64,000 nt of DNA from Pseudanabaena sp. ABRG5-3 (GTDB lineage: Bacteria > Cyanobacteriota > Cyanobacteriia > Pseudanabaenales > Pseudanabaenaceae). This document shows positions 55,140 to 63,272 of the stretch, one piece after another (position 1 is the first letter of the stretch; each line of letters starts with the position of its first letter). The DNA lies in contig NZ_AP017560.1 of assembly GCF_003967015.1 (NCBI RefSeq), forward strand, positions 62,001 through 126,000. The letters are read 5' to 3'. The notes below the pieces were generated by a model, which saw only the letters and a list, made by a program, of their open reading frames with translations, was not told the DNA's origin and did no database searches. The position numbers and the translations under genes are program-made.

Positions 55140-55439
55140 TCAACGGACTGTAACTACAGGTTTTTCTTCTAATAAAATATTTGTTATGGAATCGTAGATT
55201 GATACTATTTTGAGAGTTCCAGTTATCGCGAACAAGTCTACATTTTTTGTAAATTCTGGATTAAAATCAACATCTCTAGCGAAAATTTCCAGTTCAATAA
55301 AATCAAAATAGGATTGATCTTTATGGCTTTCATCCAAAAGCCTCATAGTCATTATATAAATTGGTATTCCGTCATTGTGAGTTTGGGTAAGTGTCTGCTC
55401 ATCGATAAAACCAATTAGATTAATTAAATTAATAGACAT
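55140..55439 (-). CDS. Hypothetical protein, possibly OB-fold
   Basis: 99 residues. The order of strands (INLIGFIDEQTLTQ, PIYIMTMRLLDES, YFDFIELEIFARD, VDLFAITGTLKIVS) recalls single-stranded DNA-binding proteins, but key aromatic residues are not obvious. I treat SSB-like as a guess. Its 3' end converges with, and would have overlapped, the original 3' end of the HEPN-like gene before IS630 inserted. ATG at 55439. Confidence 0.5.
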   Translation of the reverse strand: MSINLINLIGFIDEQTLTQTHNDGIPIYIMTMRLLDESHKDQSYFDFIELEIFARDVDFNPEFTKNVDLFAITGTLKIVSIYDSITNILLEEKPVVTVR

Positions 55440-55558
55440 TTAACCTATTCTCTCTTATTTTTTTCGTTACCTTTTTGTTTTAGCATGACCGAAAATATCT
55501 CTAATTCTACAAGAATGTGATTTAATCCGCAGGTTACATGGTTTGCTTTTGAAAACCA

Positions 55559-55819
55559 TCAATTACGATAAACTTCACGACGATGACCAACTGAGACAAC
55601 CACAACAACCAAAACCTTATCAACAATTCGATAGAGAACGCGATAATTCCCTACCCTGACCCGATAAATATCCTTTTCTCCTGATAGCTTCTTAACTCCG
55701 ATAGGTCTTGGCTCATTGGCTAATGATTGAATCGAGATCGATATATCCTGACGAACCTCAACCGATAAAGCTTTTATTTGTCGCGCCGCTTTTGGCAATA
55801 TTTGTACCTCATAGGACAT
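55559..55819 (-). CDS. RelE-family toxin
   Basis: 86 residues with the RelE pattern: VQILPKAARQIKALSVEVRQ, PRPIGVKKLSGEKDIYRVRVGNYRVLYRIVDKVLVVVVVSVGHRREVYR. It would cleave mRNA at the ribosome. It lies immediately after the gene at 55820 (adjacent codons), giving a two-gene module. ATG at 55819. Seemingly intact. Confidence 0.92.
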   Translation of the reverse strand: MSYEVQILPKAARQIKALSVEVRQDISISIQSLANEPRPIGVKKLSGEKDIYRVRVGNYRVLYRIVDKVLVVVVVSVGHRREVYRN

Positions 55820-56128
55820 CTAAACTAACTCTCCCACCACCGAATCCCAAGGAATTGGTTGCTCTCCTAACCTTTCTGACTCAGCGATCGCCTCTAGAGC
55901 ATCTTGCAAATCCAAACGATCTTCTAGATCGGATTCTTCTAAAAAATCAACCAACTCTCTAGGCGTAGTATCCAGAATCTTTGCAAGCGTGAAAATTGAG
56001 ATCTGCGGCGTATCGTTGAAATAGAGCAAACTATGCAAATGGTCTCGCTTTAACCAAGCCAAAAAACGATCAGGTGTAGTTCCCAAAACATCTGCTGAAG
56101 TTTCTAAATCAATCGTCAACTTTGCCAT
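55820..56128 (-). CDS. Antitoxin partner of the RelE-family toxin
   Basis: 102 residues from the ATG at 56128. It has two helix-rich halves: SADVLGTTPDRFLAWLKRDH and ISIFTLAKILDTTPRELVDF look like helix-turn-helix units, followed by an acidic helix (EDRLDLQDALEAIAESERLGEQ) suited to bind RelE. It does not match the classic RelB fold. Directly upstream of the toxin gene with no gap. Confidence 0.75.
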   Translation of the reverse strand: MAKLTIDLETSADVLGTTPDRFLAWLKRDHLHSLLYFNDTPQISIFTLAKILDTTPRELVDFLEESDLEDRLDLQDALEAIAESERLGEQPIPWDSVVGELV

Positions 56129-56257
56129 AATTTTACTCAATAGCTAAAAAGCGAGGAGCGTAAGTGCCATGTAAGTTTAATTTTACTCTAAACTCTTGGT
56201 GCGATCGCTATACTCAAAATCTCAATCAGCCCCCTAGCTTATACTTAACATAACTTT

Positions 56258-56292
56258 GCTTGACATTATATATAGGTATAAGGTCTAGGATG
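56258..56292 (+). promoter_or_regulatory. Putative promoter/operator of the heme oxygenase cluster
   Basis: TTGACA at about 56260 is followed by an A/T-rich tract and TATAAGGTCTAGGAT, about 35 bp before the heme oxygenase ATG. Spacing to a -10 box is not ideal. The GGTATAAGGTCTAG stretch is nearly repeated at 8182-8195. In Synechocystis the similar operon is activated at low oxygen by the MarR-type regulator ChlR; a site for such a regulator would be expected here. Confidence 0.35.
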
Positions 56293-56321
56293 ATGCCATT
56301 AAAATTCGTGAGTAACTGTCG

Positions 56322-57053
56322 ATGAGTCACCTAGCTAACCGTCTGCGCGAAGGTACACAGAAATCACATACTGCCGCAGAGAACACAGCATTTATGAAAT
56401 GCTTTCTCAAGGGAATTGTGGAGACCGTTCCTTTTAGGAAACTATTGGCAAACCTTTATCTTGTGTATAGCACCCTCGAAGAGGAATTTCGTCGGCATCA
56501 GCAACATCCTATTGTTGGCAAATTATATTTCCAAGAACTCAATCGCCAACAAAATTTAGAACAGGATTTAGCCTTCTATTATGGTGAAAATTGGCGTTCA
56601 GAACTTGTGCCTTTAAAAGCAGGACAAGTTTATGTCGATCGCCTCAAGGAAATTTCTAATACCGATCCTGCATTGCTGATTGCCCATTCCTATACCCGTT
56701 ATATGGGCGATTTATCTGGTGGTCAAGCCCTGAAACATATCGTGCGATCAGCTCTCGACTTACCCGATGAGCGTGGGACAACTTTTTACGAATTTGACCA
56801 ATTGCCAACAGTAGAAGCCAAGAAGGACTTTAAAGATAGATATCGTCAAGCTTTAGATTCCCTTGAAGTGGATGAGGAAACGGTTGAGAGAATTGTGGAA
56901 GAGGCAAATTATGCTTTTACCCTCAATCGGAATGTGGTTGATGAGTTAGAGGCAGATGTGAGAGCGGTCATTGATCCCCATGTATTCGAGCTACTCACCA
57001 AACAGGATCGTGTTGGTAGCACCGAACGTCGCGGACATCCTGTCACAGTATAG
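56322..57053 (+). CDS. ho: Biliverdin-producing heme oxygenase
   Basis: 243 residues. The proximal heme ligand is His16 in QKSHTAAENT, and the distal helix carries YTRYMGDLSGGQAL with the two glycines that kink over heme. It opens heme to biliverdin, CO and iron using ferredoxin, the first step towards phycocyanobilin for phycobilisomes and cyanobacteriochromes. The next genes are hemN, hemerythrin and acsF. This order recalls the low-oxygen set (ho2) of Synechocystis rather than the housekeeping ho1, but a second copy elsewhere cannot be checked. ATG at 56322. Confidence 0.95.
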   Translation: MSHLANRLREGTQKSHTAAENTAFMKCFLKGIVETVPFRKLLANLYLVYSTLEEEFRRHQQHPIVGKLYFQELNRQQNLEQDLAFYYGENWRSELVPLKAGQVYVDRLKEISNTDPALLIAHSYTRYMGDLSGGQALKHIVRSALDLPDERGTTFYEFDQLPTVEAKKDFKDRYRQALDSLEVDEETVERIVEEANYAFTLNRNVVDELEADVRAVIDPHVFELLTKQDRVGSTERRGHPVTV

Positions 57054-57090
57054 CGAGTTTTCATAGTGCCAAAGGCACTATGAAAACTCG
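57054..57090. terminator. Hairpin between heme oxygenase and hemN
   Basis: A 17-bp perfect stem (57054-57070 with 57074-57090) starts directly after the heme oxygenase stop. It may reduce read-through to hemN or protect the mRNA end; it may also be a palindromic repeat. Confidence 0.7.
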
Positions 57091-57167
57091 TAGGAATTTG
57101 CGGCTCGTCATTTAGGGACTTGCAACATGACTCCAGACAATATTTTTAATAAAGTTTATAAGATTTG

Positions 57168-58568
57168 ATGAATACATTAGAGCAAACAGTTAAATTCGAT
57201 ATTAATCTCTTACATAAGTACAACCAGCCCGTACCAAGATATACAAGTTATCCTCCCGCAACAGAACTCCATGAAAATTTTGAGCCAATCGACTTTCGTG
57301 GAGCGATCTCTGCGGGAAACTTGCAGAAGACACCATTATCACTCTATGCCCATATTCCTTTTTGTGATGCCCCCTGTTATTTTTGCGGCTGCAACACTGT
57401 AATTAGCACTCGCAAAGAAATTGCGGAACCCTATCTAGGATATTTGATTCGCCATATTGAGCAGGTTGCGGCAACGGTAGATCGCGATCGCCTCGTCCAA
57501 CAGATGCACTGGGGCGGCGGTACTCCCAATTATTTCTCCTTCGATCAAGTGGAGCGTTTGTGGCATTCTTTCCAAAAGTATTTTACCTTTGAGCAAGATG
57601 CCGAAATATCCATTGAAGTAAATCCGCGATCGCTAACTAAGGAATATCTACAGGGCTTAAGAGATCTCGGTTTTAACCGCATTAGCTTTGGTATTCAGGA
57701 TTTTAATCCCCAAGTTCAAGAAGCAGTCAATCGGATTCAGCCTGAAGACATGCTCTTTGATGGAATGCGCTGGATGCGTGAGGTTGGATTTGAAGGCGTG
57801 AATGTGGATCTGATCTATGGATTGCCCTATCAAAACCTAGAAACATTCCGTGAAACCCTCGATAAAACCATTGCTCTCAATCCCGATCGCATTGCCGTAT
57901 TTAACTTTGCCTATGTGCCTTGGCTAAAGCCCTTACAAAAGAAGAAGATTGATCCTGCGACTTTACCTTCCCCTGAAGAGAAGTTGCAAATCATGGAAAT
58001 GACGATCGCAACATTGACTAAGCATGGCTATGTGTTCATCGGTATGGATCACTTCGCTAAGCCCAATGATGAATTAGCGATCGCCCAGCGTCAAGGAAAA
58101 CTACACCGCAATTTTCAGGGATACACCACCAAACCTGAATCTGACCTCTTGGGCTTTGGCATGACTTCCATCAGTATGTTGCAAAATGTCTATACCCAAA
58201 ATCATAAGGGTTTACAGGACTTTTACAAGGCGATCGATGCAGGGGAGTTACCTATTGAGCGTGGGGTTAAGCTGAATGCTGATGACATTTTGCGTCGTTC
58301 CATCATTATGGAATTGATGTGTCAATTTGAACTCTCTCAGAGTGAAATTGAATCTAAATATCATCTAACCTGCGATCGCGATTTTGGTAAATACTTTGCC
58401 GATGAACGCTTAAAATTGCGCCAATTAGAGGCTGATGGCTTGATTGAGTTGAGACAAGACCACATTGAGGTCAAGCCTGCGGGAAGGTTGCTCATCCGTA
58501 ATATTGCCTCGGTCTTTGATAGCTATCTCGCCAAAAATGAGACAGGCAGATTCTCGAAATCTATTTAA
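57168..58568 (+). CDS. hemN: Oxygen-independent coproporphyrinogen III oxidase
   Basis: 466 residues. It begins PVPRYTSYPPATELHENF, the HemN signature, and has the radical-SAM cluster cysteines Cys66, Cys70 and Cys73 plus Cys75 in CDAPCYFCGC. GGGTPNYF, EVNPRSLT and the C-terminal HemN domain (RGVKLNADDILRRSIIMELMC) follow. It decarboxylates coproporphyrinogen III to protoporphyrinogen IX without oxygen, replacing HemF at low oxygen. Start at the ATG 57168; the TTG at 57165 is adjacent. The last codons form one arm of a 24-bp palindrome. Confidence 0.96.
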   Translation: MNTLEQTVKFDINLLHKYNQPVPRYTSYPPATELHENFEPIDFRGAISAGNLQKTPLSLYAHIPFCDAPCYFCGCNTVISTRKEIAEPYLGYLIRHIEQVAATVDRDRLVQQMHWGGGTPNYFSFDQVERLWHSFQKYFTFEQDAEISIEVNPRSLTKEYLQGLRDLGFNRISFGIQDFNPQVQEAVNRIQPEDMLFDGMRWMREVGFEGVNVDLIYGLPYQNLETFRETLDKTIALNPDRIAVFNFAYVPWLKPLQKKKIDPATLPSPEEKLQIMEMTIATLTKHGYVFIGMDHFAKPNDELAIAQRQGKLHRNFQGYTTKPESDLLGFGMTSISMLQNVYTQNHKGLQDFYKAIDAGELPIERGVKLNADDILRRSIIMELMCQFELSQSEIESKYHLTCDRDFGKYFADERLKLRQLEADGLIELRQDHIEVKPAGRLLIRNIASVFDSYLAKNETGRFSKSI

Positions 58569-58597
58569 CATCAGTTAAATAGATTTCGAGAATCTGC
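58546..58597. repeat. 24-bp perfect palindrome overlapping the hemN stop
   Basis: 58546-58569 pairs exactly with 58574-58597, loop of 4 nt. The left arm encodes the last seven residues and stop of HemN. As the arm is coding, the repeat may have arisen by inverted duplication of the gene end or by repeat insertion that supplied a new stop. Likely also works as a terminator. Confidence 0.8.
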
Positions 58598-58712
58598 CAA
58601 CCCCCTCTCCCTTCATGGGAGAGGGGGAGTAAAACTAATTTCCTGTTCCCCTCTCCCAAAAGGGGAGAGGGGCTAGGGGTGAGGGTCTTGAAAGCTTCCA
58701 CGTAACACCAGT
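58598..58712. repeat. Intergenic CCCCTCTCCC/GGGAGAGGGG hairpins and a solo MITE end
   Basis: Two adjacent inverted repeats (about 58602-58629, ccccctctccc with gggagaggggg, and about 58650-58672) are followed by ctaggggtgaggg, a composition common in cyanobacterial spacers. Next, CTTCCACGTAACACCAGT (58694-58711) matches the end of the 140-bp MITE at 23227-23366 with one difference. Confidence 0.6.
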
Positions 58713-58758
58713 GATTTAGTGCAAAGCGCTAAACCGATAGTATCTATTATTAATTTCT

Positions 58759-59175
58759 ATGACACTGACTTTGACGAGACCGATCGCTTATTGGCATTCA
58801 GAATATGAAACTGGCAACTTACAGGTAGATCAAGAACATCAAGAACTTTTTGAAACCGTGAATGCATTGCATGATGCCGTGGTGACAAAGCAAGACTTTG
58901 ACACCATGTATGAAATCTTGAATCGCTTAGCTAGTCACACAGTTGAGCATTTTCAGACTGAAGAAGCCTTAATGTTGTCCGTAAATTATCCTGACTATGA
59001 GCGACATAAACAGACCCATGATCATCTCGTCAATAAGGTGTCTCATCTCTTAAAGAAATTTCGCGATCGCGATGCTGCCATTACTACCGATATCACCCAA
59101 TTCCTAACTGAATGGCTGACTCACCACATTAAGGGTGAAGACCAGAAGATGATTCAATTTTTCCAAAATAAATAG
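58759..59175 (+). CDS. Bacteriohemerythrin
   Basis: 138 residues, one hemerythrin domain. The diiron ligands are in place: His in YWHSEY, the H...E pair in HTVEHFQTEE, His in HKQTHDHL, and HHIKGEDQ near the C-terminus (HxxxD-type end). It reversibly binds O2 at a non-heme diiron site and probably delivers or buffers oxygen for oxygen-requiring enzymes, or senses it. It sits between hemN and acsF. AcsF needs O2, so supply of O2 under low oxygen is an attractive role (inference). ATG at 58759. Confidence 0.93.
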   Translation: MTLTLTRPIAYWHSEYETGNLQVDQEHQELFETVNALHDAVVTKQDFDTMYEILNRLASHTVEHFQTEEALMLSVNYPDYERHKQTHDHLVNKVSHLLKKFRDRDAAITTDITQFLTEWLTHHIKGEDQKMIQFFQNK

Positions 59176-59288
59176 CTCTTTCCAGTCTCCCTTACAAAAG
59201 CATATTCTCTTCTTCCCCCTTTACAAGGGGGATTGATGGGGATCAAAAATCTCTAATTTTATAAAAAATTCTACAACTAATTACTACT

Positions 59289-60365
59289 ATGGTTTCTATT
59301 CAATCTAGACCCGAACCCGAACTACTCCGCGATGGCATTAAAATTCCTGTTAAAGAAACTCTATTAACACCAAGGTTCTATACCACCGACTATGATGCCG
59401 TTGCCCAAATGGATACTTCTTCGCAACAAGCGGAACTCGAAGCGGTGGTCGAAGAACTGCGTACGGACTACAATCGCAATCACTTCAAGCGTGATAAAGA
59501 GTTTGAACAGTCTTGGGAGCATATTGATGAGGAAACTCGCGCCGCCTTCATTGACTTTTTAGAGCGTTCTTGTACCTCCGAATTTTCAGGCTTTCTGCTG
59601 TTTAAAGAGTTATCCCGTCAACTCAAAGATCGTAACCCTCTCCTATCTGAAGCCTTTAACCTGATGGCTAGGGATGAAGCACGTCATGCAGGATTCTTGA
59701 ATAAAGCAATGAAGGATTTTCATCTATCGCTGGATTTGGTCAATATGACGAAAAAGCGCAGCTATACCTTCTTCAAACCAGAATGGGTAATTTACTCAGT
59801 TTACCTCTCTGAGAAGATTGGTTACTGGCGCTATATTCTCGTGCATTATCATATGCAGAAGCATCCTGAAAATCGCTTCTATCCTCTTTTCAAATACTTT
59901 GAAAGCTGGTGTCAAGATGAAAATCGTCATGGCGATTTCTTTAAAGTACTATTGCGATCGCAGCCCGATCTATGGGGCACTTGGCAAGCCAAACTCTGGG
60001 CGCGGTTCTTCCTATTGACCGTATTTGCCACCCACACAATCACGGTATTTGAACGGGCTGATTTCTATAAATCCATTGGTTTGGATGCCCGCCAATACAA
60101 TAAGGAAGTGGTGATCAATACTAACAAAACCTCGATCAGTGCCTTCCCTGCGGTGTTAGATACCAGCCACCCCGACTTTTTCCCCAGATTAGAGAAATGT
60201 GCGGACTACAATTTTAAACTGATGGCGATTAATGATAGCGATCGCCCCCAATTTGTGAAGACTTTACAAAAATGGCCCCTATTCCTCGCTATTTTCTGGC
60301 AATTGTTGCTGGTCTATCTACTCAAGCCCATTGATGCTGAAGCTCAACGTGGCACAGTTCATTAA
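59289..60365 (+). CDS. acsF: Magnesium-protoporphyrin IX monomethyl ester oxidative cyclase (aerobic, diiron)
   Basis: 358 residues. It has the AcsF motifs: ILTPRFYTTDYDAVAQMD-like start, ELRTDYNRNHF, FLERSCTSEFSGFLLFKEL, the diiron pairs MARDEARHAGFLN and CQDENRHGDFFK, and the C-terminal membrane-associated tail. It builds the isocyclic ring of chlorophyll with O2. In cyanobacteria with two copies, the one beside ho and hemN (ChlAII) is used at low oxygen; this context matches that copy. ATG at 59289; 113 bp after hemerythrin. Confidence 0.97.
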   Translation: MVSIQSRPEPELLRDGIKIPVKETLLTPRFYTTDYDAVAQMDTSSQQAELEAVVEELRTDYNRNHFKRDKEFEQSWEHIDEETRAAFIDFLERSCTSEFSGFLLFKELSRQLKDRNPLLSEAFNLMARDEARHAGFLNKAMKDFHLSLDLVNMTKKRSYTFFKPEWVIYSVYLSEKIGYWRYILVHYHMQKHPENRFYPLFKYFESWCQDENRHGDFFKVLLRSQPDLWGTWQAKLWARFFLLTVFATHTITVFERADFYKSIGLDARQYNKEVVINTNKTSISAFPAVLDTSHPDFFPRLEKCADYNFKLMAINDSDRPQFVKTLQKWPLFLAIFWQLLLVYLLKPIDAEAQRGTVH

Positions 60366-60424
60366 AAATTAGCCTAAACTTAATTTCCACAGATAATGAT
60401 GATGCAAAGCGTCATCATTTCTAG

Positions 60425-60495
60425 TACAGGGTTATGTCCCCGTCTTCGGCGGAGACATAACCCTGTACCGCTATTGCTTGAAAAGCGCTATAAAA
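60425..60495. repeat. Palindromic element related to 38682-38757
   Basis: A 14-bp perfect stem (60425-60438 with 60454-60467, core TTATGTC) is followed by TTGCTTGAAAAGCGC, the inverted copy of the CGCTTTTCAAGCAA end at 38682. Two copies of one repeat in opposite orientation. Confidence 0.65.
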
Positions 60496-60555
60496 TTGGC
60501 AGATTTAGAAGTGGAAGAGATAGAATAGAACTTATGTTTACCATGTCTTAACCTG

Positions 60556-61662
60556 ATGTCAGACACACTTACGGTGGAAGCATTACCGATTTTGGCGATC
60601 GCACCAGCCCAACTTTTACGGGGAAACGGGATTTTATCGCAACTCCCGAAATATTTGTCACGCTATGGGAATAAAGCTCTAGTCATTGCTGGGGAAAAGG
60701 CTCATCAAGTTACCGAGAGTCATCTCAAAAATACTGATCGCGAAATTATCCATGCACCAGCGATCGCAGATTGTAGTGATGAAAATTTAGCGATGCTGCG
60801 TCGCCTTGTACAGCAGGAAAATCCCCATGTAATTGTGGGTATTGGTGGTGGCAAAGTCCTTGATACGGCGAAATTAGTTGCCCATCAATGTCAGTTGCCC
60901 ATTGTCACTGTGCCGACTACTGGCGCAACTTGTGCCGCATGGACAGCCCTCAGCAATGTCTATGATGCTCATGGAGCCTTTGACTATGACGTGACCCTCG
61001 ATCGCTGTCCTGACATGATGTTTGTGGACTATGACGTAATTGCGACTGCTCCTAAGCGCACCCTCGTTTCAGGCATTGGCGATGCGATCGCCAAATGGTA
61101 TGAGTCTTCCGTCAGTAGTGGCAGTAGCGAAAAAACAATGGTGATCGCAGCCGTGCAAGAGGCAAGAATCCTGCGCGATATTTTGTTTCAAAAGTCGGCG
61201 GAGGCGATCGCTAATCCTAACAGTCAAGCGTGGCGCGAAGTTGTCGATGCATCGGTCTGTCTTGCGGGGGCGATCGGCGGGATCGGTGGTGCAAACTGTC
61301 GCACGGTAGCCGCCCATGCGATTCACAATGCCTTAACTCACCTGCATCAAACCCACGGCACATTACATGGTGAAAAAGTTGCCTATGGCATTTTGGTGCA
61401 ATTGCGCCTAGAGGAATTTCAAGGCAATCAACTCGCTGCCTCGTCGCGTCATCAATTGCTGAAGTTTTATCAAGAGATTGGCTTACCGACCACCCTTGCC
61501 GACTTAGGTTTAAGCCAAGTCACCCTCGCTGAATTAGAACATATTGCCGCGATCGCCTGTCAGCCCAATTCCGATATTCATCGCCTACCCTTCACCGTTT
61601 CCCCTAGTCAAGTTCTGGCGGCAATGGTTTCGACAACTAGTCCGATTACCGCCACCGTTTAA
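60556..61662 (+). CDS. Iron-type alcohol dehydrogenase / glycerol dehydrogenase-like protein
   Basis: 368 residues of the GldA-like group III dehydrogenases. It shows GIGGGKVLDTAKLVA for NAD binding, VPTTGATCAAWTALS, SGIGDAIAKWYES with the first metal-ligand Asp, and the histidine-rich HAIHNALTHLHQTHGTLHGEKVAYG with two metal-ligand His. The metal is zinc or iron. Substrate could be glycerol, a glycerol phosphate or a small aldehyde; the sequence does not decide. It follows acsF by 190 bp with a palindrome between and may be separate from the tetrapyrrole operon. ATG at 60556. Confidence 0.88.
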   Translation: MSDTLTVEALPILAIAPAQLLRGNGILSQLPKYLSRYGNKALVIAGEKAHQVTESHLKNTDREIIHAPAIADCSDENLAMLRRLVQQENPHVIVGIGGGKVLDTAKLVAHQCQLPIVTVPTTGATCAAWTALSNVYDAHGAFDYDVTLDRCPDMMFVDYDVIATAPKRTLVSGIGDAIAKWYESSVSSGSSEKTMVIAAVQEARILRDILFQKSAEAIANPNSQAWREVVDASVCLAGAIGGIGGANCRTVAAHAIHNALTHLHQTHGTLHGEKVAYGILVQLRLEEFQGNQLAASSRHQLLKFYQEIGLPTTLADLGLSQVTLAELEHIAAIACQPNSDIHRLPFTVSPSQVLAAMVSTTSPITATV

Positions 61663-61695
61663 ATAAAAAGCCTCGCGAAGCGAGGCTTTTTATTT
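61661..61695. terminator. Bidirectional terminator between the dehydrogenase and sufE
   Basis: A 16-bp perfect stem (61661-61676 with 61680-61695, loop GAA) with A/T-rich base serves the two converging genes. Confidence 0.88.
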
Positions 61696-61697
61696 GC

Positions 61698-62138
61698 TTA
61701 GCGAACGCTGGGTAATTCAATTTCGATCGCTTGTTGTTGCATTTTTTTGAAGACGTTATAAAAGCCATTGGCGCGAGATGGCGTAAGGCTAGCGACTAAA
61801 CCTGTGTCTTTAATAAAGTCGGGGGTGAGCAACTCAATTTCCTTTTGGGTTAAGCCGCCCATACAGACCGATAGCAAACCGACAAATCCTTTACTAATCA
61901 ACGCATCCGAGTCACCTGCAAATACGACTCGCTCGTTGGTATCTAGTTTCGCTACCACATATACCTGTGATACACAGCCCTGCACTTTGTTGTCAGGGGT
62001 TTTGAGAGTTTCGGGAAATGCTTCAAGTTTCTTCCCGTATAAAATCAATTGCTCATAACGTAGCTTCGGATCGGAGAGCCTCTGAAATCGCTGGACAATG
62101 CGATCGATGGCTTCAGGTAAATGGGTCGGGCTTGACAT
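61698..62138 (-). CDS. sufE: SufE-family sulfur acceptor protein
   Basis: 146 residues from the ATG at 62138 (MSSPTHLPEAIDRIV), which begins the known SufE length; the longer frame to 62255 has no matching sequence in the family. The active-site Cys is in KVQGCVSQVYV, with ISKGFVGLLSVCMGGLTQKEI following. It takes persulfide sulfur from the SufS desulfurase for iron-sulfur cluster assembly, needed by HemN and AcnB among others. Convergent with the dehydrogenase. Confidence 0.95.
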   Translation of the reverse strand: MSSPTHLPEAIDRIVQRFQRLSDPKLRYEQLILYGKKLEAFPETLKTPDNKVQGCVSQVYVVAKLDTNERVVFAGDSDALISKGFVGLLSVCMGGLTQKEIELLTPDFIKDTGLVASLTPSRANGFYNVFKKMQQQAIEIELPSVR

Positions 62139-62229
62139 TAGCTTTGGAAATATTTGGAAATGATTTTCAAGATTTAGACAGAAAATCTTAGAGCTATTCC
62201 AGTTTAAAGGATCTGATCGCATCTTGTGG

Positions 62230-62274
62230 GGCGATCCCCTAAAATCTATCGTCACAAGTTAGCAAGGCGATCGT
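62230..62274. repeat. 45-bp HIP1-ended repeat, copy 1
   Basis: GGCGATCCCCTAAAATCTATCG then CACAAGTTAGCAAGGCGATCG. Related copies lie at 63160-63204 and 63868-63909. They flank the HNH and MazEF genes. Confidence 0.55.
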
Positions 62275-62287
62275 AGTTGATGTAAAT

Positions 62288-62696
62288 CTAAGGGTAAAGT
62301 TTTTGCAATATTAAAGCTTGTCTGATCATTAAAAGCTTGGGTTCATTTAGCTTCAATAAAAATATTGTAGTTCTGCCAATAGTAGTTTTTCCTAAAATAT
62401 ATCCTTGATCGATTTGAAAATGTTCATTCCATTCGTGCAATCGAGGGTTAAATAGAACCGTAATTTGTTTGGTAATTGGATCGATACTGGTTAAATCTGA
62501 ACCTTTATATCGATTACATGGCAGGCAAGCCAGTACTAAATTTTCTTCGGTTGATAAGCCGCCATGCTTGTGCTGTGGCATGATCCACTTCATGGCTATA
62601 AATTGAGAAATCTTGATGGATTAGGCAATATTCACATTTCCCATCTGCACGATCGCTTACTAATTGTCTAAGCTGATTGGAAATATAGAATGTCAT
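62288..62696 (-). pseudogene. HNH endonuclease gene with frameshift
   Basis: The N-terminal part (from the ATG at 62696) reads RADGKCEYCLIHQDF then HEVDH. The C-terminal part, in another frame, reads PQHKHGGLSTEENLVLACLP and CNRYKGSDLTS. Together they are one HNH nuclease with the zinc cysteines (CEYC, CLPCN) and the catalytic HEVDH. The frames switch at about 62580-62600, where the usual text would be EVDHIIPQKHGG, so a one- or two-base indel has broken it. The partner gene upstream overlaps by 4 bp and is intact. Such pairs are common in cyanobacteria; the intact form may be a toxin or restriction-like nuclease. The frame may also reflect a sequencing error. Confidence 0.8.
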
Positions 62697-63109
62697 GCTG
62701 AATGCGAAATACTGGAATTTTTAGTTTGTATTGAGGCGTAGGATCGAATTTTTAGCATGGTCATTAAAACATCAAGCTGTTCGTAGAGATTAAGTTCAGC
62801 TATTTCAGAGGGGAGAAGATTTGAATCTCGATTCTTTTGTAGAAGTTCCTGTAGGCGAGTTTGCGATCGCTCGGAAACTTTGAAGTTAGCAATCTGTTCA
62901 GATGTGGGACGATTTACTAAAAAGTCAATAATTTCTAGATAGGTTGGGAAGTCTGTGGGTAAAGGATTGCTGGGTAATTCAAGGCTATCTATAGCTTCGT
63001 TGAGGAGTGAGGCATTAATTAGACGCGCAAAAATTTCTGAGATTTGATTTTGATATGGGGCTAGCTTTTGGGCTAATTCATCTGGAATGTCAATGGTTAG
63101 CTGTGCCAT
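62693..63109 (-). CDS. Hypothetical partner of the HNH endonuclease
   Basis: 138 residues from the ATG at 63109; the frame extends further upstream, but TIDIPDELAQKLAPYQNQIS is a clear N-terminus. That start resembles ribbon-helix-helix antitoxin-like proteins. The rest is helical (EIFARLINASLLNEAIDSLE, RSQTRLQELLQKNRDSNLLP). The gene overlaps the HNH gene by 4 bp (ATGA). In many cyanobacteria a protein of this kind precedes an HNH gene, suggesting a regulatory or antitoxin role (inference). Confidence 0.6.
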   Translation of the reverse strand: MAQLTIDIPDELAQKLAPYQNQISEIFARLINASLLNEAIDSLELPSNPLPTDFPTYLEIIDFLVNRPTSEQIANFKVSERSQTRLQELLQKNRDSNLLPSEIAELNLYEQLDVLMTMLKIRSYASIQTKNSSISHSA

Positions 63110-63159
63110 TTGTTTGTTTTGGGCTGCAATGGTTACATTATAGACAAATGTTTGAATAG

Positions 63160-63204
63160 GGCGATCGCCTATATCCATCATCACGAATTAGCAAGGCGAT
63201 CGCT
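63160..63204. repeat. 45-bp HIP1-ended repeat, copy 2
   Basis: GCGATCGCCTATATCCATC then TCACGAATTAGCAAGGCGATCG; best-preserved copy, between the HNH partner gene and mazE. Confidence 0.6.
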
Positions 63205-63272
63205 GCCAAGAAACCAAAGATCGTAAATTAAGCTAATGTAGATACAATATAGATACATTGACGGTGATTTTT

